A stretch of 64,000 nucleotides of DNA from DATFBY01 sp035253585 (GTDB lineage: Bacteria > Gemmatimonadota > Gemmatimonadetes > Gemmatimonadales > Gemmatimonadaceae): assembly GCA_035253585.1 (NCBI GenBank), contig DATFBY010000149.1, positions 10,171-74,170 on the forward strand, written 5' to 3'. The translations under genes were made by a program, and so were the position numbers. The notes beneath the pieces are model-generated. The model was not told where the DNA came from, did not search any database, and saw nothing but the letters and a program-made list of their open reading frames with translations. This document shows, one piece after another, positions 17,276 through 26,155 of this stretch (position 1 is the first letter of the stretch; each line of letters begins with the position of its first letter).

Positions 17276-19486
17276 ATGATCGTTCCACCGGAGTCCGTGC
17301 CCGATCCACGTCGGACGGAGCAGGATCTCAACGCGCTTGCCGCTGATTTCGAGGTTCGCGGGCAGCTGGCGCGAGGGGGGATGTCGGTCGTCTATCACGC
17401 GTTCGACCGTGTCCGGCAGATCGAAGTCGCCATCAAGTTGCTTCGCGCCAGGTACATGGACGACGAGGACGCGCTCGCCCGGTTCCTCCGCGAGGCCCGG
17501 GTAGCGGTCGGCTTGGAGCATCCGAACATCGTTCGCACGTACGAGCTTCGCGAGCTGGGCGGCGACTCGTATGCGCTGGTCATGCAGTTCGTGCATGGCC
17601 AGACGCTGCGTCAGGCAATGCGCGAAGTGGGACGCGTACCGGTGCCGCGCGCCGAGCGCATCCTCCGCGACATCCTCGATGCGCTGGCCTATGCGCACCG
17701 CCGCGGCATCGTCCACCGCGACGTGAAGCCGGAGAACATCTTCCTCTCCGAGTCGGGCAACGCACTGCTCTCGGACTTCGGCATCGCTCTCTCGCTCGAC
17801 GCCGAGTCGCAGATCACGCGCACTGGCGTCACGTTAGGCACGCCGAACTACATGTCGCCGGAGCAGATCGACAACATCGACGTCGACGGCCGGAGCGATC
17901 TGTACAATCTGGCGCTGGTCGGCTGGGAAATGCTCTCGGGTCAGCGGCCGTGGGAAGGCGAGAACCTCTACGGCGCGCTTTACAAGCAGAAGAGCGAGTA
18001 CCTGCCACTGCTCGACGAGCTTCGGGAGGATGTACCGGCGACCTATCTCATTGCCATCGAGGGCGCGATGGCGAAGGATGCGCGCGACCGTTGGTCACGC
18101 GCCGAGGACATGAGCCAGCAGCTGGCCGAAGCGCCGCTTCGCGCCGCCGTCCGCCGTCGACGCGCGATCTCGCACGGCACCGGTATTTACCAGAACAGCA
18201 AGGCGGCGAAGGACGAGGCCACGATCCGCCTTCGGCTTCCGCGCGTCGACGCGCCCGAAGCTCCGCCGCCGCCGTTCATTCCACGCACGCCCCGCGAATC
18301 GGCCGATGCGCCGGCAGCCGCTCCGACACCTAGAAAGCGCTCGGCGACGCTTCTCGCGGTGGCAGCCGTGCTCGTGCTCGGCTCCGCGGTGACACTCGCT
18401 GCGCTCAAGGGCACAAACGCCACTCCGCTGGTGAGCTCGATCCCGGCGCCGGTCGCCGATGCCGCGGCCGCTACCGCGCCGATACCCGAAGCCATCCAGC
18501 TGGTTCGGAACGCCGATGAAGCCGTCGGCTCGGGCGGTCTGACGGAGATGACGCTCGCGGTCGACAGCTACGAGCGCGCGCTGCAGCTCGGCATTCCGCG
18601 CGAGCCGATTCTCGGTCGCTTGGCGCTGACGTACGCGCTCCAAGCCGAGCAAGGGGGACGGTATCGTGGACTCCGGGATCGTGATCTCTACGCGAGGGCG
18701 GCGGCGCTCACCGACTCGTCGCTGCGCTCGTCGATCCCCGTTGCCGAGGCGTGGTTGGCGCGTGCGACGCTGCGCAGTCTCGAGGAAGGGTCCACTGCCG
18801 AGATCAGGGCCGCGCTACGACGCGCGCGACAGGAGAATCCGACGCATCCGGAGCTCAAGCGGCTCGAAGCGCTCACGCCCGCTTTCGACGGAGATCTACG
18901 CGAGGCGGAGCAGCAGCTGCGCGGGTTGATTGGCGCCGCGGCGTCGCCGCGCGCGCATCGCGATCTGATCGAGATCCTGCTCGCGCGGCGTCACTTCGAC
19001 GGTGCGCGCGACGCGGCCGATCACGCGATACTGCTGCACCCGCGTATGGGCTCGCTCTACATCCTGCGCGCCCGGGCAGAGAACCAGCTGGGCGAGCTTC
19101 GCGCCGCCTGGGGAGACGCCGAAATTGGTGCGCGTCTCGGAGAGCGAGCGGCGGGTGACGCACTGTACGCGCTGCTCGACGTTCGCGGCGGCGACATGAC
19201 GAGCGCTCGCAATCGAGCGACCGCGCTCGCTCCGCGCAGCGGCCGACGCCGCCAGACATCGATGCCTTTCACGCAAGCAGTGCCGTACGCCACCGCCTAT
19301 GCCGCGATCGGCGACCGGGATTCGGCGATCGATCTGCTGCAGCGCGTCCGGCCGCGCAGCGCGCGCTTCTGCCTGGCCCTTCAGGCGCCGGAGCTGGATG
19401 CCGTGCGCGCCGACAGCGCGTTCGTGCGAATCGCCGATGGGTGCGCGCCAATCAGGCCGAGCGAGGAGCGGCGGCCAGCTCGTTAG
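17276..19486 (+). CDS. Receptor-like serine/threonine protein kinase with extracytoplasmic TPR-like region
   Basis: 736 residues. The kinase domain covers about 25-290: glycine loop GQLARGGMSVVY, catalytic Lys54, HRDVKPEN with Asp149, DFG at 167-169 and a TLGTPNYMSPEQ activation segment end. A Pro/Ala-rich linker leads to a transmembrane helix near 357-377. The remaining 350 residues are helical, TPR-like repeats outside the membrane, probably sensing envelope state or proteins. The stop codon TAG lies inside a CGTTAGGC octamer. Upstream (17114-17275) there is only a weak hairpin (17135-17152) and no clear promoter. Confidence 0.92.
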   Translation: MIVPPESVPDPRRTEQDLNALAADFEVRGQLARGGMSVVYHAFDRVRQIEVAIKLLRARYMDDEDALARFLREARVAVGLEHPNIVRTYELRELGGDSYALVMQFVHGQTLRQAMREVGRVPVPRAERILRDILDALAYAHRRGIVHRDVKPENIFLSESGNALLSDFGIALSLDAESQITRTGVTLGTPNYMSPEQIDNIDVDGRSDLYNLALVGWEMLSGQRPWEGENLYGALYKQKSEYLPLLDELREDVPATYLIAIEGAMAKDARDRWSRAEDMSQQLAEAPLRAAVRRRRAISHGTGIYQNSKAAKDEATIRLRLPRVDAPEAPPPPFIPRTPRESADAPAAAPTPRKRSATLLAVAAVLVLGSAVTLAALKGTNATPLVSSIPAPVADAAAATAPIPEAIQLVRNADEAVGSGGLTEMTLAVDSYERALQLGIPREPILGRLALTYALQAEQGGRYRGLRDRDLYARAAALTDSSLRSSIPVAEAWLARATLRSLEEGSTAEIRAALRRARQENPTHPELKRLEALTPAFDGDLREAEQQLRGLIGAAASPRAHRDLIEILLARRHFDGARDAADHAILLHPRMGSLYILRARAENQLGELRAAWGDAEIGARLGERAAGDALYALLDVRGGDMTSARNRATALAPRSGRRRQTSMPFTQAVPYATAYAAIGDRDSAIDLLQRVRPRSARFCLALQAPELDAVRADSAFVRIADGCAPIRPSEERRPAR

Positions 19487-19512
19487 GCACCGGTTGGGTG
19501 CTCGTTAGGCAC
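19479..19512. repeat. 13-bp direct repeat holding both stop codons of convergent genes
   Basis: GCTCGTTAGGCAC occurs at 19479-19491 and again at 19500-19512. The first copy contains the TAG stop of the kinase gene on the plus strand; the second contains the TAA stop of the monooxygenase gene on the minus strand. Both copies contain the octamer CGTTAGGC that recurs throughout the window. Confidence 0.9.
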
Positions 19513-20620
19513 GAGCGTTCGTGATGGCATCGGCGGCGCGGGGCGCGTCCAGCCGGATGTTCCAGAGACCCCCCGTCGCGTCGTAGTTGTGCCCCACGAA
19601 ATACAGGTCGGGCTGGTCCGCGCTCGCCACCCGGTCGCGCCGGTTGGCGAAGCCTCGATTGTCCACGCGAACTAACCCGCGCAGGAATCCCAACGCGGGC
19701 GTGAAGCCGGTGGCGAGGATCACGTCATCGAACGGCTCTTCCACTCCATCCGCGAACATGGCTCCGCGTTCCGTGAGCCGCGCGAGCTGACCGCGCAACT
19801 GTACGCGCCCCTCGCGAATCGCATCGACCAGATTGAATCCGATGAGTGGGATCGCGTCGAGAGGGCTGTGCGCGGGACGTGGGAGAACCGGCGGACCGCG
19901 GCGTAGCTCCGTCAGCTTCCCCACCCACCCGACGATCACCTCCTGCGCCGGACGCGGGAGCTTGCGCATCCAATAAGAGGCGTACTGTATCGGCAACCCA
20001 AGGAGAGTGAGCGGAACGACGTTGGCGCCCGAGCGTACGGCGACTGTGACGTGGGCGCCCGCACGCGCGAGCTCGCTCCCGATCTCGCCACCGGAGTTGC
20101 CGACGCCTACGACCAGCACACGCCGACCCACGAATGGCGCCGGTCGGCGATACTCGATGCTGTGCATGACTCGACCACGGAATTGCTCGCGCCCCGCAAC
20201 GTCGGGGATGCGTGGCCCGGAGATGATGCCTGACGCGACGACGATGGCGCGCGCGGTCATTTCGGAGCCTTTCGCGCGCACGCTCCAACCGGCGGTCGTG
20301 CGCTCGACGCGCTCGACGTTGTGCTCGGTGCGCACCGGGAGCTGAAATCGCTTCGCGTAATCGCGCAGATAATCGACGAATCGTGCGCGGGATACGAAGA
20401 GCGGCGTCCCGCGCGGGAATGGCAGTCCCGGCAGGCTCGACATGTGCCGCCCGGTGTGCAGCGTGAGACTGTCGTAGAGGTTGGCCCACGAGTGCGCCAC
20501 TTCCGGACCCCGCTCGAGCACGACGTGCTCCACACCTCGCGCCGCCAGCTCGCGAGAGGTCGCCAGCCCAGCAGGGCCCGCGCCGATCACCACGGCGTCA
20601 ACGTCGAGCGCTTGCTTCAT
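19505..20620 (-). CDS. Flavin-containing monooxygenase / NAD(P)-dependent FAD oxidoreductase
   Basis: 371 residues from ATG 20620. FAD-binding VVIGAGPAGLATSRELAARG is at the N-terminus and NADPH-binding VLVVGVGNSGGEIGSELARAG in the middle; FRGRVMHSIEY matches the FMO fingerprint FxGxxxHxxxY/W. The C-terminal ATGFTPALGFL is also typical of FMO and YhlQ-like enzymes. It is cytosolic; substrate unknown (amine, sulfide or ketone). The start lies 23 bases inside the preceding membrane-protein gene. Confidence 0.88.
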   Translation of the reverse strand: MKQALDVDAVVIGAGPAGLATSRELAARGVEHVVLERGPEVAHSWANLYDSLTLHTGRHMSSLPGLPFPRGTPLFVSRARFVDYLRDYAKRFQLPVRTEHNVERVERTTAGWSVRAKGSEMTARAIVVASGIISGPRIPDVAGREQFRGRVMHSIEYRRPAPFVGRRVLVVGVGNSGGEIGSELARAGAHVTVAVRSGANVVPLTLLGLPIQYASYWMRKLPRPAQEVIVGWVGKLTELRRGPPVLPRPAHSPLDAIPLIGFNLVDAIREGRVQLRGQLARLTERGAMFADGVEEPFDDVILATGFTPALGFLRGLVRVDNRGFANRRDRVASADQPDLYFVGHNYDATGGLWNIRLDAPRAADAITNARA

Positions 20621-22208
20621 GCGCGCATTGGTACGAGTTGCCGGATCGTGCATCGAGCTCGAAGACGCTGTCCGGGAGTGCGAGGGCAGACTGTCTCGCC
20701 CACCAGCCCTCGCGAATCCACAGACCCGTCGTCAGGGTGGAATCCGATGTGAAGCCGCTCTTGAGCACGCGCCGCCATCCCCGCGCGCTATCCAACGCCG
20801 CCGCGACCGGATAGATGTCGGGCACGATCGCCAGGTCCGCCGAGCGCCACGGGCCAAGCGGCGCACCGCCGGATGACGCAACCGCGAAGCCTTCGGCGAG
20901 CGCAACCGAATCTGGAAAGATGTTCCGGCCATCGATCGAAACCGAATAGCGCGGCAGACGCCACGCGAGATAGTCGCCGAAATCGAACGTGTTGAATATC
21001 CGGCCGCTGGCTTGGTTCGGGAGATTGCATTCGATCCATTGCGCCGCCGGCTCCACCCACGGATTCGCTGGCGCAGGAAGAGATCGCGGACCGCGGGAGT
21101 AGCGTGTCCAATCGGTGTCCGCGTCCACACGAAGAATGCCGGCCAGCAAAAAGCCGACGACGAGATACGTTGCCACCAATTGCGAGCGATGCACCGCCGC
21201 ACGCGTCGGTTCTTTGAGCATCTCGATCGCGGCGGCGGTAAGCGGCAGCGTGAGCACCCACCAGATGACCAGACCTCGCACCGCGAGCGCGAACATTCCC
21301 AGACCGGCCAGCCACAGGATGCCTAACGAGACTCGCTCCCGCATCGTCAGGCGCGGCGCGACGATCCAGGGGACGAAGGCCAGGCAGAGCGGCAGGAACC
21401 CGAGCAGATCCCGGAGCTGCGTGATGGCGATGAATCCAGGCGTGAGCTCATCGATCGGCGTCGGGTACGAGAAGAGCGGATTCGCGCCGAAGTTGATTCG
21501 GAACGCTGCCGGCCAGACGAGCGCATAAGGAGTCACCAGCCACGATGCGACCGTCACCGTGCCCGCGACCAGGAGCCGGCGCCAGTCGATTCGGTCGCGC
21601 GTGAAAAGCAACGCGAGCGGACCCAGCATCGCCGGAAAGAGGATGTGGCTGTTGGCGGCGACGATGTTCGCGGCGGCGATCGCGATCAGCGCCGGTGCCG
21701 TGCGTGGCGCATCCAGCAGCTTGTACGCTGCCCACCAGGCGATCGGAATCGTCACCAGCAGCACCAAGCCCGGACGCTGTCCGCCGGCAAAGATCGTCGT
21801 GATGCCTACGTGAAGCAGCGCGAGCAGGAGCACGGTCCACGGACGCCACCTGGCGACGGCACCGACCAGCAGCATCGATGCACCCGCCGCAACAACCAGC
21901 ATCGCATTGTAGAATCGGAGCCCGGTCTCTTCGGCGAGTCGGAATAGACCGTATTGCATCAGCTCCGGGAGCCACGAATACGCGTAAAACGGTGCGCCTG
22001 ACCGCGTCCACGCCCACGGCTCGGCGAATGGAACGGCTCCGTGCCGAACGATCCATTCGCCGAGCGCGAGATGCCGTGGGAGATCCGGATCGCCAATCGG
22101 GCGGACGAAGCCCAGCACGAACCAGAGCGCGATGATGAGGCCGAGATGCAGCCGCCAGCGATCTCCGAGCCGCTGCCGCCATTCCTCGGCGCGCGTTTCG
22201 CCTAACAC
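20598..22208 (-). CDS. Polytopic membrane protein, GT-C glycosyltransferase-like
   Basis: 536 residues. The frame stays open further upstream, but that part overlaps the ABC ATPase gene and has an arginine-rich shadow composition; the GTG at 22208-22206 overlapping the ATPase stop is the sensible start. About eleven hydrophobic helices cover the first 400 residues. The first periplasmic loop holds GDPDLPRHLALGEWIVRHG, an acidic motif in the position of the GT-C catalytic loop, followed by a soluble C-terminal domain. A polyprenyl-linked sugar transferase is plausible; substrate unknown. Confidence 0.75.
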   Translation of the reverse strand: MLGETRAEEWRQRLGDRWRLHLGLIIALWFVLGFVRPIGDPDLPRHLALGEWIVRHGAVPFAEPWAWTRSGAPFYAYSWLPELMQYGLFRLAEETGLRFYNAMLVVAAGASMLLVGAVARWRPWTVLLLALLHVGITTIFAGGQRPGLVLLVTIPIAWWAAYKLLDAPRTAPALIAIAAANIVAANSHILFPAMLGPLALLFTRDRIDWRRLLVAGTVTVASWLVTPYALVWPAAFRINFGANPLFSYPTPIDELTPGFIAITQLRDLLGFLPLCLAFVPWIVAPRLTMRERVSLGILWLAGLGMFALAVRGLVIWWVLTLPLTAAAIEMLKEPTRAAVHRSQLVATYLVVGFLLAGILRVDADTDWTRYSRGPRSLPAPANPWVEPAAQWIECNLPNQASGRIFNTFDFGDYLAWRLPRYSVSIDGRNIFPDSVALAEGFAVASSGGAPLGPWRSADLAIVPDIYPVAAALDSARGWRRVLKSGFTSDSTLTTGLWIREGWWARQSALALPDSVFELDARSGNSYQCAHEASARR

Positions 22209-23281
22209 AGATGCACCGCCATCGCCTTGAAGGATGCATACGCGCGCGCGCCGGGCACGAGCGCCAGCTCTCGCGCCGACCTGGTGGTGAGCGATGCGAC
22301 GAGAGGAACGCCCTGGACATCGAGCGTGACCCGAGTGAGGGCACCGAGCGTCGCCACCTCGATGACCTCTCCCTCGAAGCGATTGCGGGCCGAGCCCGAC
22401 GGCTCCTGTCGCGAGAGGACCACTTCCTCGGCGCGCACCACGGCGTGCGCGGCGCCGGGCGGAGCATCGCCGACGGAGTACAAAGTGAGCGGTCCAGACC
22501 GGAATTCGATCGCGCGATGCCCGCTGGCGATGTCGCGTGGCTCGCCCTCCGACCAATCCGGCGGCGTATCGCCGAGCGCGCGCACGCTGCCGGCGAACAC
22601 GTTCTCCGCTCCAAGGAACTCGGCGATGTACGGAGAGGCGGGCTCACGGAAAACACGCTCCGGAGGCCCGTACTGGAGCACGCGTCCACCGTCGAGCAAG
22701 ATTGCCACGTCGCCTAACAAGCCGGCTTCGGTGAAGTCGTGCGTGACCTGAAGGACGGTCGTCCCCCACTCGCGGTGCAGCGAGCGCAGCTCGCGACGCG
22801 TGCTGCCGCGACGTCTCGGATCGAGCGCGCTGAACGGCTCGTCGAGCAGCAGAACAGCCGGGCGACGGGCGACGGCACGCGCAATCGCCACGAGCTGTCG
22901 CTCGCCGCCACTCAGCGCGCGTACGGGGCGATCGTACAACGCGTCGGCACCGAAGCGCGCCGCGGTCTCGCGCGCGGTGCGGTCGTCGGCGGCGCCGTAG
23001 GCGATGTTTTCGGCCACCGACAGATGGGGAAACAGATACCCGTGTTGGTATACGAAGCCGATCGACCTGCTCTCGGGAGGAAGCGAGCGCGCCTCACGAT
23101 CACCAAGCTTGAGGGAGCCTTCCAGCTGCGGAATGATGCCGGCGATCGTCTCGAGCAGCGTCGTCTTCCCCGAGCCAGCGGCGCCGATCACCACTCCGTA
23201 CCCACGCTCCGGCACCAGGAAGGTGACATCGCGCAACTCGAATGCGCCTACCCGCGCACTCAATCCGCGTGCGTCGATCAT
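22202..23281 (-). CDS. wtpC: Tungstate/molybdate ABC transporter ATP-binding protein
   Basis: 359 residues. Walker A is IGAAGSGKTT, signature ALSGGERQLVAIARA and Walker B VLLLDEPFSALD. The C-terminal 110 residues form a TOBE-type domain (VVRAEEVVLSRQEPSGSA...LVASLTTRSARELAL), as in ModC/WtpC importers of molybdate or tungstate. It is the third gene after the binding protein and permease; its stop codon TAG falls inside a GTTAGGC motif. Whether the cargo is Mo or W is open. Confidence 0.88.
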   Translation of the reverse strand: MIDARGLSARVGAFELRDVTFLVPERGYGVVIGAAGSGKTTLLETIAGIIPQLEGSLKLGDREARSLPPESRSIGFVYQHGYLFPHLSVAENIAYGAADDRTARETAARFGADALYDRPVRALSGGERQLVAIARAVARRPAVLLLDEPFSALDPRRRGSTRRELRSLHREWGTTVLQVTHDFTEAGLLGDVAILLDGGRVLQYGPPERVFREPASPYIAEFLGAENVFAGSVRALGDTPPDWSEGEPRDIASGHRAIEFRSGPLTLYSVGDAPPGAAHAVVRAEEVVLSRQEPSGSARNRFEGEVIEVATLGALTRVTLDVQGVPLVASLTTRSARELALVPGARAYASFKAMAVHLC

Positions 23282-24096
23282 GGCTCCGTCGCTACCCCGC
23301 GCTCCGGCCGCAACGCGCGTAGGATCGTCAGCGGAATGAGCGCGAGCAGCGCCAGCACCGCGGCTACAGGGAGCGCCTCGCGCAACCCGAAGCTGGTGAA
23401 GCGATCGTAGCTCAGGACGCTAGCCACCTTGGGATTGTACGTCAGGATGACGATGGCGCCGAATTCGCTCACGGCGCGCGCCCACATCACCACGGCGGCG
23501 GCGATCAATCCGCGCAGCGACAGCGGAAGCGTGATGCGCCGAAAGACGCGCCACCCTGGGTCGCCCAACGTGCGTGCTACCGCTTCATATCGCGGATCGA
23601 CCCGCGCGAACGCCTCGCGCGCACCGCTGATGTACAGCGGCGCCGAGACGAAGAGCATCGCGGCGACGATGCCTAACGAGGATCCCGCTACGCGAAGGCC
23701 GGCTTCGAGGAGCGCCCCGCCGAGCGCGCTCTCGCGTCCGAGCACGAGCAGCAGCGCGATGCCGGCCACCGGATGCGGGATCAAGAGAGGAAGGTCGAGC
23801 AGTGCCGCCAGCACGGCCTTGCCGCGAAAGCGCCGGCGCGCGAGCAGAAACGCGAGCGGTGTCCCGCCAACGACACCAGCGGCCACGGCGACGGTGGCGG
23901 TCACCGCGGTCAATCCCAGCGCGCCACGCAGCTCGTCGTCATCACCGAGCTTGCTCACGCCTGACGAGCCTCCTATCGCCACCAGCTCGACGATCGGAGC
24001 GACGAGAAACAGGAGAAGAGCGGAAGCGAGAAGCGCAACGACGATGCTGGCCGTGGCGTGCGAGAGCCGCCAGCCAGGAGCAGTCGCTGCCGTCAC
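23278..24096 (-). CDS. wtpB: Tungstate/molybdate ABC transporter permease
   Basis: 272 residues, six membrane helices. The cytoplasmic EAA loop is visible as EAVARTLGDPGWRVFRRITLPLSL, and VMWARAVSEFGAIVILTYNPK is highly typical of ModB/WtpB/CysT permeases. ATG/stop overlaps on both sides (ATGA) couple it to the binding protein gene upstream and the ATPase downstream. Confidence 0.9.
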   Translation of the reverse strand: MTAATAPGWRLSHATASIVVALLASALLLFLVAPIVELVAIGGSSGVSKLGDDDELRGALGLTAVTATVAVAAGVVGGTPLAFLLARRRFRGKAVLAALLDLPLLIPHPVAGIALLLVLGRESALGGALLEAGLRVAGSSLGIVAAMLFVSAPLYISGAREAFARVDPRYEAVARTLGDPGWRVFRRITLPLSLRGLIAAAVVMWARAVSEFGAIVILTYNPKVASVLSYDRFTSFGLREALPVAAVLALLALIPLTILRALRPERGVATEP

Positions 24097-25070
24097 GGCG
24101 CTTCGGCTTTCGACGCCGGCGTTCCGAGTGCGGCTAGCTCAGCCGGTGGCGTGCCGATAATCACCGGCCGATCGAGCGCGTCGAGTCGCGCCGAGCGCAG
24201 AACGCGTATGCCATCGGTCGAGAGGAGCCATCGAGCGAAGCGGGCGGCGACGTCGGGGTGCGGCGCGCCTGCCGGTATCGACATCGCGTACACGATCGGC
24301 GCGCCGACGATCGTGATGGTATCCATCGGTGAGCTCCCAGGTACACGAACGCGGGCGACTCGATACGCGGTGGATTCGGCCGGCGAGCTCAGGTCGATTG
24401 CGGCCGGCAGATGGACGTATTTCAGATCCGCAGCCTGGGCCATCGATTCGTACGACCAGATGTAGTCCATCTCGCCGGCTTCCAGCAGGCCGACTAGATC
24501 GGCTTCCTTCGGGCGGACGTTGCGTTCGGGCGCATTGGCAAGCAGACGCGCCGCCAGGCCCGGCTGTCCATAGAAGCGTTCGGCGAGCTCGAGCACGAGC
24601 AGTGTACGGTAGCCGTTGGGATCGCGGCTCGGATCGGCGCGGCCCACCTGGACGTCTGGTCGTGTCAGCACCCGCCACCAGCGCGCTGTATCCATCTCCG
24701 CCGCGTAGCGTGATTTGTCGGTATACGCGACGACCATTCGATTTCGCGCAAAGAGCGCGTACCAGCTCGCGTGCCGCGGCATCAGGAGCTGCGGAAAGAT
24801 CTCGTGGTCGGCGAGTGCGATGATGTCGGGGATCTTCCCCAACTCGGTGAGCTTGCGGGCGGTCTCGAGGCTGCCGGCGCTCTCCTGCTCGACGCGCACT
24901 TTTTCGCGCGCCGCAAAGGAATCGAGGGCGGCGCGAAGTGGTCGGGCCAGGCTTCCGGCGTTGTAGGCGACGAGGACCTCGTCATCGCGCGGCGTGTCGG
25001 CGGTCCGCGAGCAAGCGAGGAGCGCGCTGAGCGCCGCCAAGGCCGCCATCGAGAGACGTACGCGGGACAT
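24093..25070 (-). CDS. wtpA: Tungstate/molybdate-binding lipoprotein WtpA/ModA-like
   Basis: 325 residues from ATG 25070. The signal peptide ends in the lipobox LLAC, so the protein is lipid-anchored outside the inner membrane. The mature part begins EVLVAYNAGSLARPL, the Ala-Gly-Ser-Leu oxyanion-binding loop of WtpA, with a second typical segment EADLVGLLEAGEMDYIWSYES. First gene of a three-gene transporter operon; an in-frame codon 60 bases upstream is less likely because the signal peptide starts at MSRVRLSMAALAALS. Confidence 0.88.
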   Translation of the reverse strand: MSRVRLSMAALAALSALLACSRTADTPRDDEVLVAYNAGSLARPLRAALDSFAAREKVRVEQESAGSLETARKLTELGKIPDIIALADHEIFPQLLMPRHASWYALFARNRMVVAYTDKSRYAAEMDTARWWRVLTRPDVQVGRADPSRDPNGYRTLLVLELAERFYGQPGLAARLLANAPERNVRPKEADLVGLLEAGEMDYIWSYESMAQAADLKYVHLPAAIDLSSPAESTAYRVARVRVPGSSPMDTITIVGAPIVYAMSIPAGAPHPDVAARFARWLLSTDGIRVLRSARLDALDRPVIIGTPPAELAALGTPASKAEAP

Positions 25071-25091
25071 TGGCGGAATCTGCCCCGGCTC

Positions 25092-25160
25092 CTGGCGAGG
25101 CGCCAGCGCGGTATCATACGTGCTCGCCAAAGGGCGAGCAGGGCTCTAACCTTCAGGAGC
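25092..25160. other. Three consecutive hairpins in a divergent intergenic region
   Basis: CTGGCG/CGCCAG (25092-25106), TGCTCGCC/GGCGAGCA (25121-25140) and GCTC/GAGC (25143-25160) follow each other between wtpA (leftward, from 25070) and the ABC exporter gene (rightward, from 25190). They could be the structured leader of wtpA. On the minus strand the third hairpin resembles a tRNA D-arm, but no cloverleaf can be built. Function unknown. Confidence 0.5.
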
Positions 25161-25189
25161 GTTGCGCCTTACCACTCGAACACCGATCG

Positions 25190-26155
25190 ATGAGCCCGAA
25201 CGCCGTAGAAATCAGTCACATCTCGAAGCGCTTCAACGGACACCGCGCCGTCAAAGATCTCTCACTTACGGTTCCGCGCGGCTCCGTCTATGGACTTCTC
25301 GGTCCCAATGGCGCTGGGAAGACCACCACCATTCGCATGCTCCTCAACATCATCGCTCCCGACGAGGGGACGATTCAGGTGCTGGGGCAGCCGTACGACG
25401 CGCCCGGCGTCACCGACTCGGTGGGGTATCTCCCCGAGGAGCGCGGGCTCTACAAGAAGATGCAGGTTCGTCGTGTGCTCAAGTTTCTGGCCGCGCTCAA
25501 AGGAGTGAATGGAAGGACGGCCGAGCAGCGTATCGACAATTGGCTCGATCGCCTTGGGCTGCGCACGGCCGAGAAGGATTGGGGCGCGTCGAAGGTGGAC
25601 GAGCTCTCGCGCGGCATGCAGCAGAAGGTCCAGTTCATCGGCGCGCTGGTGCACGAGCCGCAGCTGGTGATTCTGGACGAGCCGTTCAGCGGGCTCGATC
25701 CGATCAACGCGCAAACGCTCAAGGACATCGTCGTCGAGCTGCGCCGCGCCGGACGAACGGTGATTTTCAGCACACACATGATGGAGAACGCCGAGCGGCT
25801 CTGCGACTCGGTGTGTATCATCGCGCGCGGCGACAAAGTGCTCGATGGACCGATCAACAGTGTGAAGGCACAGCACGGCGGACGCTTCGTGGCGCTGGCC
25901 ATCAGCGACGGTGCCGGCGTCGACCTCGCCCCGATCTGGCGCGATCCGTCACTCGTCACGCGTTGCGACGACTCGAACCGCTTTCTCGAGATCGAGCTGG
26001 CCCCGACGGCCGATCCGCAGGAGCTCTTGCGCCGCGTGATGGCGGCGGGCGTGCGCGTCGAGCGATTCGAGCTGGTGCAGCCATCGCTGCATCGCATCTT
26101 CCTGGACAAGGTCGGCGGCAGCGGCGTCGAAGAAGGGATGTCGGGCCATGGATAG
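25190..26155 (+). CDS. ABC-2 type exporter ATP-binding protein (NatA-like)
   Basis: 321 residues. Walker A is GPNGAGKTTT, signature ELSRGMQQKVQF and Walker B LVILDEPFSGLDPINAQ. The C-terminal extension after about residue 215 is like the DUF4162 region of NatA/CcmA-type ATPases. ATG 25190 is chosen by the EISHISKRFNGHRAVKDLS N-terminus; no ribosome binding site is obvious. The end overlaps the permease start by eight bases, so it forms a two-gene exporter for an unknown substrate (Na+, lipid, peptide or drug). Confidence 0.9.
   Translation: MSPNAVEISHISKRFNGHRAVKDLSLTVPRGSVYGLLGPNGAGKTTTIRMLLNIIAPDEGTIQVLGQPYDAPGVTDSVGYLPEERGLYKKMQVRRVLKFLAALKGVNGRTAEQRIDNWLDRLGLRTAEKDWGASKVDELSRGMQQKVQFIGALVHEPQLVILDEPFSGLDPINAQTLKDIVVELRRAGRTVIFSTHMMENAERLCDSVCIIARGDKVLDGPINSVKAQHGGRFVALAISDGAGVDLAPIWRDPSLVTRCDDSNRFLEIELAPTADPQELLRRVMAAGVRVERFELVQPSLHRIFLDKVGGSGVEEGMSGHG

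Noticed and set aside
22209..22556. N-terminal extension of the 20598-22208 membrane protein
   Set aside because: It lies inside the conserved ABC ATPase gene in another frame and is arginine-rich without membrane segments.
25070..25190. Cobalamin riboswitch upstream of wtpA
   Set aside because: GCCAGGAGCCGG on the minus strand recalls a B12 box, but the leader is too short and lacks the other conserved elements.
25143..25200. tRNA gene on the minus strand
   Set aside because: D-arm-like sequences (GAGTGGTAAGGC and GGTTAGAGC) are present, but no 7-base anticodon loop, T-arm and acceptor stem can be combined.
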